From Candidatus Gallibacteroides avistercoris (GTDB lineage Bacteria > Bacteroidota > Bacteroidia > Bacteroidales > CHK158-818), in contig DVNA01000019.1 of assembly GCA_018714665.1 (NCBI GenBank), positions 1 to 7,708 of the forward strand: a stretch of 7,708 nucleotides of DNA. The letters are read 5' to 3'. Below, piece after piece: positions 1-6,862 of this stretch (the first letter of the stretch is position 1; the number at the start of each line of letters is the position of its first letter). Under the pieces are notes generated by a model, which did not search any database, was not told where the DNA came from, and saw only the letters and a program-made list of their open reading frames with translations. Position numbers and translations under genes: made by a program.

Positions 1-157
1 CGTAACACTTACCCAATGCTGCATATGCGCGGTCTTTTGTTTCAAACAGTGTTTCAATCTCTTGCGTATTGTCAGGGACAATGTCGAGATAATCGCAACT
101 GCTGGTCCCGCCCAAGAAGAGCAAGGCCGAAACTATATATAATGATATCTTTTTCAT
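1..157 (-). CDS. SusD/RagB-like outer-membrane lipoprotein, N-terminal part only
   Basis: This is the first 52 codons of a SusD-family nutrient-binding lipoprotein; the rest lies beyond the window edge. The start is the ATG at 157, which opens MKKISLYIVSALLFLGG and runs to Cys21, a lipoprotein signal peptide with a loose lipobox (T-S-S-C). Directly after the cysteine come D-Y-L-D-I-V-P-D, a very common opening of mature SusD/RagB proteins, and an E-T-L-F-E-T-K-D-R-A-Y-A-A-L stretch matching the first helix of the family. Family knowledge: SusD proteins sit on the cell surface as a lid over the SusC barrel and capture the glycan or peptide ligand. The gene begins only 11 nt after the SusC stop, so the two are almost certainly co-transcribed. 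No strong Shine-Dalgarno sequence is seen in the A/T-rich gap, which is normal in Bacteroidota. The ligand cannot be inferred because the binding region is not in the window. Confidence 0.93.
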   Translation of the reverse strand, partial: MKKISLYIVSALLFLGGTSSCDYLDIVPDNTQEIETLFETKDRAYAALGKCY

Positions 158-168
158 TGTTTAAATTT

Positions 169-3100
169 TTAGAAGTTGATGTTAACACCAATACTGTAAA
201 CTCGTTGCAACGGATAACCTAAACCGTTGTCTCCCATTTCAGGATCCCACAAGTCGAAATCGCTGAAACACAACAGGTTTTGACCTGTCAAGTAGAGACG
301 CAAGTTCTGGATTTTTGCTTTTCTCATCCATTCTTTCGGGAACGTGTAACCAACTTCTACCGTTTTCAGACGGAGGAATTTACCGTTGCGCAACCACCAG
401 GTTGACCATTTGTTGTAGTTGTTAGCATTAGAGGCAGTCGTTAAGCGCGGCCAGAATGCCTGAGCAACCGGGTTGTTGGGATTCCAGTGGTCATCAGCGA
501 TGTATTTCAACGCATTACGACGATTATAGAACGGAGCGATAGCATCCGGATTCATAAAGAATGCGCAACGACCTTGTCCCTGGAAGAAGAATGATACGTC
601 AACATTTTTGTAACCTCCTGAAAGACCGAAACCGTAGTTCAACTCGGGCGTTTGAGAGTAACCGATAGCTACCTGGTCATTGGAATTGATAACACCATCA
701 CCGTTGATATCTTTGTATTTGATATCCCCTGCTTGCGGTGTATTACCGAGTTGTTGCGTCGGAGAGTTGGCTACGTCAGCGTCGTCGATAAACAGACGTT
801 CTGCAACATATCCCCAAGCTTGTCCGGTAGAATAGCCTTTTCTTGACAAGTAGCTGTAACGGTATTGCGGTTCTTCGTTTTCAACGATTTCGTTCTTAGC
901 ATACGTAAAGTTGAAACGTCCAGTCAACCAAAGGTCGTTGTTGAACTGGTGGTTCAAGTCGATTGATCCGTCGAACCCGCTTGACTTAACTTCACCTACG
1001 TTACCATACAAGGAAGCAGAAAGCCCCATGGTTGCAGGGATGTGTTGACGTTCTTGATAAATTTTCTTACGTCTTTCCGTAAAGTATTCTACCTGAATAT
1101 CTGCCATCTTGAAGAGAGAGAACTCGATACCGGCATTCTGTTTGTAGGCTTCTTCCCACGTAATTTCGGGGTTGGCGTAACGGTTGATGTTGTATGTTCC
1201 GTATTGGCTGTTGAAGTCTTTACCCCAACGGTAACCACCACCACCAATACCTATATCAGAAAGGAAGAAGAAACGGTCTGCATTACCTGCAATCTGGTCA
1301 GAACCTACCATACCGTAAGAGTATTTCAGTTTGAATTTGTCCATTACCGGTTTCAACGGTTCCCAGAACGATTCATTAGAAATCATGTAACCAACAGCTC
1401 CTGATGGGAAATAACCCCAACGGTGTGATTCATCGAATTTTTCAGAACCATAGATTGACAAAGCTCCTTCTATCATATATTTTTCATCATAAGCATACGC
1501 TGCACGCAAACGCAAACCTTGGTTACGTTGCGGAAGTGATTCCTGAATAGTAGAACCAGCCGCCGATTTGGTTTCTTCCTGCGTATAGATGGCCAACGCC
1601 GTTACATTGTGTTTACCAAAGTCGCGGTTATAGTCGAAACCGGCTTCCATATAGAACTTGTTGCTCTGAGAAGTTGATTTAGAAGGATTTCCCAGTTTTT
1701 CAGAACCAGAACTTTCGTTCAAAGCCGTCAATACATAAATATCGTTCAGTTCATCGTAAGATTCGATATTATAGAAGAACGGATTGTATGTACGGGTACT
1801 TTGGTAAGCATTCTGGTTGTTGATAGAGAATTTAGCACGAGCATTCAACCCTTTGGTCAACATATCCAAATTTTGGGTAAAGCTGAATTGAGAAGTAATA
1901 TTGGCAGAATAACCGTCGCTATACCCTTTTACCATTTGTGCATACGGGTTGATTACCTCTGTTCCGTTATTTCCGATACCCCCGAACAGAATATGTTTGG
2001 TATACAGGTTGTCGGCATCAGGTGCATAATATTTCGGGAATTCAACCGGGTTGGCAGCCATTACATTGTTGAAAATAGTGGTTGCATCCTCAGCCGGACG
2101 GTTATTTGTTTCGAGCACGGAAGTCATGTTCATATCAAGAACTGTTGTGCTGGTAAGGTTTACACTAACATTACTCAACAAATTGAAACGGTCAATGCTA
2201 ATGTTATTGTCGAAGTTCTGCGATTTATTTTCTTTCAAGATACCAGTATCTTTATCGTAGCTGGCAGACAAATAGTAACGAACCACTTTACCACCACCAC
2301 TTACGTTCAAGTTATAGTGTTGGTTGTAAGTATAGTCCTTGAACATTTCACCGTACCAGTCAACATTCGGATATGCATATTCGTTCAAACCGGCAGCAGT
2401 GTTCGCAATTTTCTGAGCGGTATAATACGGAGTAACTGCGGGGTTGTCGTTGAATTGTGCTTCATTGTACAAGTTCATATAAGTAACACCGTCAACTGTT
2501 TCGGGAATCTTGGTAGGCATAGAGAAACGAGATTCGTGGCGGAACGATACCTTCGGAGCACCTTCTACCCCTTTTTTCGTGGTAACCATGATAACCCCGT
2601 TAGCACCCTTGGCCCCATACAGAGCAGCAGCCGTAGCATCTTTCAACACGGCAAACTGTTCGATGTTATCCGGTTCTACGCGAGCCAGGTCATCGGCAGA
2701 TACTTCAAAACCATCCAACAAGATCAACGGACTTTGAGCATAACCGAAAGTGGTAACCCCACGAACGAAGAATTCTGCGTTATCTTTACCAGGTTCACCA
2801 GAACGTTGATAAGAGATCACCCCTGCCATACGACCTGCAAATGCAGTGGTCAAGTTAGAAGAGGGAACTTTCAACTCTTTGGGGTCGATAGCGTCGATTG
2901 ACGCAACAACGCTCGCTTTTTTCTGTTTACTAAATGCAACCAGGGTTACTTCAGACAAGTCGTTTACGATAACACCCATGTGAATTTCAAAATTGGTTTT
3001 ACTGCCGACTTCGATCGTCTGAGTTTCATAACCCACGAATGCTGCGGTAATTTTATCAGAAGAAGCGACATCAGACAATTCAAATGTACCGTCAAGGTTG

Positions 3101-3348
3101 GTCAATACACCACCACCTTTTCCTACTATACGAATTTCAACTCCCGGGAACGGTTCGCCCAATTCGTCGTAAACGGTACCGGTGATTTTTTTGCGTGCTT
3201 GTTGCAAATCCTGCACGTCTTTTACGTCTTTAGCCAATAGCGCAGGAGTGGATCCGCCTATTGCTAACACAAGAACAAGTATTTTGATAAACGTATTCGA
3301 TATGGGAAACAAATACTTAAATTTTCCCCGAGTTATGTCTATTTTCAT
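169..3348 (-). CDS. SusC/RagA family TonB-dependent outer-membrane transporter
   Basis: This is a complete TonB-dependent transporter of 1059 residues, usual for the SusC family (about 1000-1100). It imports oligosaccharides or other large nutrients across the outer membrane with its SusD partner. Domains in order: a signal peptide with an unusually long n-region (about 1-20), a hydrophobic core (21-34) and likely cleavage after Ala39; a carboxypeptidase-regulatory-like beta-sandwich (about 54-128, with ITGTVYDELGEPFPGV and the AFVGY strand); a TonB-box region (about 133-144); a plug (about 145-260) with the family signatures SPLILLDGF and LKDATAAALYGAKGANGVI; then the barrel to a terminal Phe. 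Residues 880-891 (DINGDGVINSND) form the EF-hand-like calcium-type loop often found late in SusC barrels. There is no STN domain before the regulatory domain, so direct signalling to an anti-sigma factor is not expected. The only ATG that keeps the signal peptide is at 3348. The substrate is unknown. Confidence 0.96.
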   Translation of the reverse strand: MKIDITRGKFKYLFPISNTFIKILVLVLAIGGSTPALLAKDVKDVQDLQQARKKITGTVYDELGEPFPGVEIRIVGKGGGVLTNLDGTFELSDVASSDKITAAFVGYETQTIEVGSKTNFEIHMGVIVNDLSEVTLVAFSKQKKASVVASIDAIDPKELKVPSSNLTTAFAGRMAGVISYQRSGEPGKDNAEFFVRGVTTFGYAQSPLILLDGFEVSADDLARVEPDNIEQFAVLKDATAAALYGAKGANGVIMVTTKKGVEGAPKVSFRHESRFSMPTKIPETVDGVTYMNLYNEAQFNDNPAVTPYYTAQKIANTAAGLNEYAYPNVDWYGEMFKDYTYNQHYNLNVSGGGKVVRYYLSASYDKDTGILKENKSQNFDNNISIDRFNLLSNVSVNLTSTTVLDMNMTSVLETNNRPAEDATTIFNNVMAANPVEFPKYYAPDADNLYTKHILFGGIGNNGTEVINPYAQMVKGYSDGYSANITSQFSFTQNLDMLTKGLNARAKFSINNQNAYQSTRTYNPFFYNIESYDELNDIYVLTALNESSGSEKLGNPSKSTSQSNKFYMEAGFDYNRDFGKHNVTALAIYTQEETKSAAGSTIQESLPQRNQGLRLRAAYAYDEKYMIEGALSIYGSEKFDESHRWGYFPSGAVGYMISNESFWEPLKPVMDKFKLKYSYGMVGSDQIAGNADRFFFLSDIGIGGGGYRWGKDFNSQYGTYNINRYANPEITWEEAYKQNAGIEFSLFKMADIQVEYFTERRKKIYQERQHIPATMGLSASLYGNVGEVKSSGFDGSIDLNHQFNNDLWLTGRFNFTYAKNEIVENEEPQYRYSYLSRKGYSTGQAWGYVAERLFIDDADVANSPTQQLGNTPQAGDIKYKDINGDGVINSNDQVAIGYSQTPELNYGFGLSGGYKNVDVSFFFQGQGRCAFFMNPDAIAPFYNRRNALKYIADDHWNPNNPVAQAFWPRLTTASNANNYNKWSTWWLRNGKFLRLKTVEVGYTFPKEWMRKAKIQNLRLYLTGQNLLCFSDFDLWDPEMGDNGLGYPLQRVYSIGVNINF

Positions 3349-3664
3349 AACTATGTGTTTGGTTTATTAATCTTTAAGGTTGAAACACCAAATAATCTCT
3401 GTTTATAAATAGCGAACGAACATATTCGATCACGATTTTACGCACTAACATTTTAATATCAACTGGAATCTTTCATATTCTTTTCTCTCATTTTTTTAGG
3501 TTACTACTCTGATTTAAAATTAATTTATATCTTTCCTTTTTTCGGTCTTCCACTTTTAACTTTCTAATATTTAAGCAGAAAGATCAAAAATAATGCTCTG
3601 ACAACCAAAAGGACTCATTAAAATCTGAACGATCTTGGGACACTTCGCACTATTATATTCGAGG

Positions 3665-3693
3665 CAAATTTAAAGTATTTTCAGTAATATCAA
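3665..3693 (-). promoter_or_regulatory. Candidate Bacteroides-type promoter for susC
   Basis: On the minus strand, TTG (3693-3691, within TTTTTG) is followed after 18 nt by TAAATTTG (3672-3665), a full match to the TAnnTTTG -7 element used by the primary sigma factor of Bacteroides, with near-normal spacing. Transcription would begin near 3658-3660, leaving a 5' leader of about 310 nt before the SusC ATG. It is the best-spaced of seven -7-like matches in this gap, but in such AT-rich DNA a chance match is possible. Confidence 0.45.
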
Positions 3694-3925
3694 AAATAAT
3701 TACATCTTTTTTTGCCTATTACCCCCAAGTTTTAGCATTTAACCAAATTTTATTGCACATAAACAAAACAACTTTCTTTAACAAAAGAAGAAAATTCAAG
3801 GATCATTGATACAGATCTGAATCTTTTGCACAAAAATAAACATTTATTTTCAAATATAATGCTTGTATAACATTTTTCTACCATGCATCTACTTATCAAT
3901 CTACACGGAACAGACAACAAATAGT

Positions 3926-3945
3926 TTTAATTTGTTAAAATTAAA
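3926..3945. repeat. AT-rich inverted repeat in the susC upstream gap
   Basis: TTTAATT (3926-3932) and AATTAAA (3939-3945) are perfect complements around a 6-base spacer. It could be an operator-like dyad or a weak hairpin. It contains no G/C pair in the stem and lies in AT-rich DNA, so chance is a realistic explanation. Confidence 0.3.
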
Positions 3946-4022
3946 GCAGGAGTCGAAACAGCATATATATAAAAGCAAAAATACAAACGGCTACTAATTC
4001 AAGATGCAAAAATGTTAATTCT

Positions 4023-4048
4023 AAAAAAACAGCCCCTACAACGAAGGC
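4023..4048 (-). terminator. Possible rho-independent terminator after the PAP2 gene
   Basis: Read on the minus strand, GCCTT (4048-4044) can pair with GGGGC (4036-4032) around a 7-base loop, using two G-U pairs, and after two bases a run of seven T follows (4029-4023). It lies about 107 nt past the PAP2 stop, a reasonable place to end the rhomboid-EEP-PAP2 transcript. The stem is short and partly wobble-paired, so this is a modest call. Confidence 0.4.
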
Positions 4049-4155
4049 ACTATCCTATTTGAACAAAATTACAATTCAACGCTCCAACTTTAATACATCA
4101 CTCATCGCGATAAATACTTTAAACGTTCTGACAAAGAGTCTATATAAAAATCGGT

Positions 4156-4797
4156 CTATTCCGGATAGCCAACCCGGACGGCATAAGGCATCTGAAAGGA
4201 ACGTTTGTTTAGCCACCATTTATTAATGCGATACGAAAGGTAAGCGGTTCCGGCTCCTAAAATCATCCCGCCCAAGACATCCGTAGGATAGTGGACTCCC
4301 TGATTGATCCGGGCAAACCCCACCGCCGAGGCCCACAACATGGAGGGGACTATTACCTCCCAACGCGGATATTGCAGACTGAGTGTGGTAGCCAATGCAA
4401 AAGCCACAGACGTATGGGAGGAGGGAAAGGAAGAAGAGGAAGAAGGATCGCGACAAACAATCCGTTCCGGATATTTTTCATAGGGACGTTTCCGGTCTAT
4501 CATCAACTTGAATGCCTGGGTCAGGGCATACGATCCGGCAATGCTGGCACAGATGACCATAGCGTCGTTCAGGTATTTTTTCTCGTCGGAATAGAGCCCG
4601 TAGATAGCTATCCCCGCCGGAACAGCCAAAGCTACTGCCAGCTCGCTGTTTGACACAATGCGACTAAACTGCCTAACTTCTTTCGAATCCCAACGGTTAA
4701 TCCTTTCAGCCAACCATATATCCGGATTCTGGGAAAATCCATTTGTTACACAGAAGAACGACAGGCACAAACCCAATATATACTTCACCTTTCTCAT
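4156..4797 (-). CDS. PAP2-family (type 2 phosphatidic acid phosphatase) membrane phosphatase
   Basis: This is a 213-residue phosphatase of the PAP2 superfamily, whose members remove phosphate from lipid phosphates or pyrophosphates at the outer face of the inner membrane. All three signature motifs are present: K97-x6-R104-P105, P125-S-S-H128 (a PSGH variant) and R163-x5-H169-x3-D173. His128, His169 and Asp173 are the expected catalytic residues. I chose the ATG at 4797 because it opens a clean signal peptide (MRKVKYILGLCLSFFC, likely cleaved near GFS-Q) and has AGGA about 10 nt upstream. An in-frame ATG at 4839 would add 14 polar residues before the signal peptide, which is less likely. The gene is last in the four-gene block, 52 nt after the EEP stop. 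Possible substrates include undecaprenyl pyrophosphate, phosphatidylglycerol phosphate, lipid A or sphingolipid phosphates; the sequence does not decide among them. Confidence 0.9.
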   Translation of the reverse strand: MRKVKYILGLCLSFFCVTNGFSQNPDIWLAERINRWDSKEVRQFSRIVSNSELAVALAVPAGIAIYGLYSDEKKYLNDAMVICASIAGSYALTQAFKLMIDRKRPYEKYPERIVCRDPSSSSSFPSSHTSVAFALATTLSLQYPRWEVIVPSMLWASAVGFARINQGVHYPTDVLGGMILGAGTAYLSYRINKWWLNKRSFQMPYAVRVGYPE

Positions 4798-4849
4798 TTT
4801 TAAGGTTTCCTTGTTATTAGGAATCTCTTTACGATACAATCTTACGACA

Positions 4850-5968
4850 TTATCCTCGCTTCTTCAAGGCCAACGTAACAAACAGAGGATAATGGTCTGA
4901 ATATTTTTTATTTACAATTCGAGAATCTACTGCACGAAAGGCCTTTCCATACAACAGATGGTCTATTCGGAACCAGAATCCGTTTTCATGATAAGTAATC
5001 CCCGGTCCGAAACCCGTTTCTACATAGGCATCTTTCATATTGCCTCGTATGGTGTGATAGATATACGACATGGGGGTATCGTTAAAGTCTCCGCAAACAA
5101 TCACCTGATCTCCGTATTGGGCAATGACTCTTGACAAATGATCGGCCTGCTGAGCCCGAACCTTAGCGGCTTTATCCAATTTCAACATCAAACGTTGTTT
5201 AAGGCTGTCTATATTAACTAAGTCCAGGTTCTTAATCGTATTACGATACATCTTCTTTTCGACTTCTGTAAAACGATTCGATTCAAGGTGGTTGTTAATC
5301 AATACAACCTTTTCGCCCTTTACATCAATCTCGTAAAGGCTTGATCCGTTATACGTTTTCCGGGAGAGTTCCACCTCCTGGACTTTTTTTATTGGATATT
5401 TCGAGAAACAGGCCATTCCTATTTTTGCTTTGGGCCACTCGCTTTTAGGAGAAAAATGGTAATATTTATATTGAGACAATGCTTTGCGGATCTGACGCTC
5501 GGTCAAGAAACCCTCCTCTTTTTTAAATACACCGAACTCTTGCAAACAGACAATATCGGCATTTTGCTCCTTAATATAATCTATAATTTCATTTGGGGAT
5601 TTTTCGGTATGGGATTTATAATCGTTAAAATAATGGACATTATACGACAAAACAGAGAGAGTAGTCTCATCCTTATCTACCGAATCGGCCCAAAGGTTGA
5701 GCGGACAGAAATTGCGAACACTGCCTCCACAAAACAGCAAAGCCAATACCGATACCAAAGCGAACCATTTACTTTTGCTAAAAAGCCAAAAAACGACAAA
5801 GCCTACATTGAGTATCAAAAAGACCGGGAACAGCAAGCCGAAGAAAACAGACAAAGGCACCTGTTCGGGCGACATCCCATAGGAGTAGGCCGAGCAAAAA
5901 AGCAATATCACACTTAACACATTAAGCGTCAAAAGCAAATGATCCAATATTTTTCGAAGAATCTGCAT
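4850..5968 (-). CDS. Membrane-anchored endonuclease/exonuclease/phosphatase (EEP) family protein
   Basis: A 372-residue protein with three N-terminal membrane segments (about 11-29, 40-62 and 67-82) followed by an EEP-fold metal-dependent phosphoesterase domain (about 103-368). The catalytic motifs are intact: LSYN110, LQE144 (metal ligand), N226-H227 in NNHLES, GD294FN296, ID336H337 and SD358H359. The EEP fold covers DNases, inositol-phosphate phosphatases and sphingomyelinase-type phosphodiesterases, so the family name does not give a substrate. Positive residues before segment 1 (R5, K6) and between segments 2 and 3 (K65, K67) suggest N-in topology, which puts the catalytic domain in the periplasm. 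The ATG at 5968 is favoured because it keeps the first membrane segment; it follows the second rhomboid stop by 3 nt, so translation is probably coupled. A role in phospho-lipid or extracytoplasmic phosphodiester cleavage is an inference. Confidence 0.9.
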   Translation of the reverse strand: MQILRKILDHLLLTLNVLSVILLFCSAYSYGMSPEQVPLSVFFGLLFPVFLILNVGFVVFWLFSKSKWFALVSVLALLFCGGSVRNFCPLNLWADSVDKDETTLSVLSYNVHYFNDYKSHTEKSPNEIIDYIKEQNADIVCLQEFGVFKKEEGFLTERQIRKALSQYKYYHFSPKSEWPKAKIGMACFSKYPIKKVQEVELSRKTYNGSSLYEIDVKGEKVVLINNHLESNRFTEVEKKMYRNTIKNLDLVNIDSLKQRLMLKLDKAAKVRAQQADHLSRVIAQYGDQVIVCGDFNDTPMSYIYHTIRGNMKDAYVETGFGPGITYHENGFWFRIDHLLYGKAFRAVDSRIVNKKYSDHYPLFVTLALKKRG

Positions 5969-5971
5969 ACG

Positions 5972-6862
5972 TTATTTATTTCCGGCATCAAACAGACGTT
6001 TTTTCTCCTCTGCCGAAAGATGTTCATAACCCGACTTACGCACTTTATCCAGAATACGGTCAATCTCTTCCATCTCTTTCTTTTTGCGTTCTCTGTACTC
6101 CATATCGGTTTCCGGACGACGATAATGTTCATTGACTTTTACCCGCATACGGGGCTTGGCCTTGAATAGGGTAACGAGCTTATCCAGCAACCGATTGATG
6201 GGAGAGGTCAAATCTTTTCCCTTTCTCAACCTGACTACAAACAAATATCCGATCAATGCTCCTCCCAAGTGGGCAATATGTCCGCCAGCATTGGAAGAGG
6301 TTATACTCAACAAGTCCAGAAGCACGGTAAAAAGCGCGATGTATTTAAGCGAAACGGCGCCCAAAAAGAGTAAGTTTATTTTGTAATCGGGAATATAGAA
6401 TGCCATGGCAACCACAATGGCCAATACCGAGGCCGAAGCACCCATCAGCCAGCTGTTTCGGGCCATCGGCTCAAAATAGGGGAAAAGATTGTACGACAAC
6501 AGATAGAGAAGTGCTCCCCCCAGTCCTCCCAGCAGATAGAGCCCTACCAACTGCTTGTCGGAAAAATAACGTAAAAACATCTCGCCAAACCAATAGAGCC
6601 AAAGCATATTGAACAGAATGTGCAGCAGGTCGTAATGCACAAACATATAGGTAACGAGCGCCCACGGACGCGACAAGAGCAACAACAGGCTGGACGGCAT
6701 TTGCACCGTATGAAGAAGCGGCATCGAATCTGCGTTGAAAAGCATCAGTAATACGCCCATCAAACGTAAGAGCAGGAATACCCCCACGTTGATAAAAATC
6801 AGTTTTATCAACGACGATCCCAAGCGATACCGTCTTTGCAAATTATCAAAAATAGCGGCCAT
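5972..6862 (-). CDS. Rhomboid family intramembrane serine protease with charged C-terminal tail
   Basis: A 296-residue rhomboid, a serine protease that cuts transmembrane substrates within the bilayer. About six membrane segments lie between residues 18 and 212. The catalytic features are visible: H81-x3-N85 in segment 2 (oxyanion hole), the nucleophile Ser143 in G-A-S-A-S (segment 4; Ala replaces the usual Gly after Ser) and His198 in AHLGG with the following G201-x3-G205 packing motif (segment 6). Residues about 211-296 form a highly charged tail, predicted cytoplasmic, rich in Lys/Arg/Glu and ending in an ILDKVRKSGYEHLSAEEKKR stretch; I believe this is the tail annotated as DUF6576 in Bacteroidota rhomboids, but I recall that name rather than having checked it. 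The start overlaps the end of the upstream rhomboid by 17 nt, indicating translational coupling. Substrates are unknown. Confidence 0.93.
   Translation of the reverse strand: MAAIFDNLQRRYRLGSSLIKLIFINVGVFLLLRLMGVLLMLFNADSMPLLHTVQMPSSLLLLLSRPWALVTYMFVHYDLLHILFNMLWLYWFGEMFLRYFSDKQLVGLYLLGGLGGALLYLLSYNLFPYFEPMARNSWLMGASASVLAIVVAMAFYIPDYKINLLFLGAVSLKYIALFTVLLDLLSITSSNAGGHIAHLGGALIGYLFVVRLRKGKDLTSPINRLLDKLVTLFKAKPRMRVKVNEHYRRPETDMEYRERKKKEMEEIDRILDKVRKSGYEHLSAEEKKRLFDAGNK

Larger units (their letters stand above)
3349..4155. other. 807-base AT-rich intergenic region before susC, no convincing gene
   Basis: This stretch separates the PAP2 phosphatase stop from the SusC start. I see no reading frame with a recognisable protein on either strand; the longest local frames are about 30 codons and low in complexity. 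It contains the candidate susC promoter (3665-3693), a possible terminator for the upstream operon (4023-4048), a perfect 7-bp AT-rich dyad (3926-3932 with 3939-3945), a 6-bp AT-rich dyad (3774-3779 with 3784-3789) and a short CGAA-CATA-TTCG dyad (3417-3428). The octamer CAAAAATA occurs four times (from 3585, 3691, 3831 and 3976); read on the minus strand it fits the Bacteroides -7 consensus. No tRNA, rRNA or CRISPR structure was recognised. A small RNA or regulator site could be hidden here but cannot be shown by eye. Confidence 0.8.

Noticed and set aside
16..222. Plus-strand open frame across the SusD start and the SusC end
   Set aside because: It is antisense to two recognised genes and has no family features.
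1801..2901. 366-codon open frame on the plus strand inside susC
   Set aside because: It is fully antisense to a well-supported SusC gene, has no recognisable domain, and its Val/Ile/Phe/Arg-rich composition is what the complement of a beta-barrel gene gives.
3488..3583. Minus-strand open stretch of about 31 codons in the susC leader, with a GTG at 3553 (21 Lys-rich residues) overlapping by ATGA a 10-codon frame starting at 3491
   Set aside because: Very short, low-complexity, A-rich and without ribosome-binding or family evidence; a leader peptide is possible but not supported.
3349..4155. Invertible (phase-variable) promoter upstream of susC
   Set aside because: I found only 6-7 bp AT-rich dyads, not the longer inverted repeats that flank invertible Bacteroides promoters, and no invertase gene is in the window.
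4223..4653. Overlapping open frames on both strands within the PAP2 gene
   Set aside because: They lie in other frames of a gene whose three catalytic motifs are intact.
5456..5917. 153-codon plus-strand frame inside the EEP gene
   Set aside because: Antisense to a gene with all catalytic motifs intact; no recognisable domain or initiation signals.
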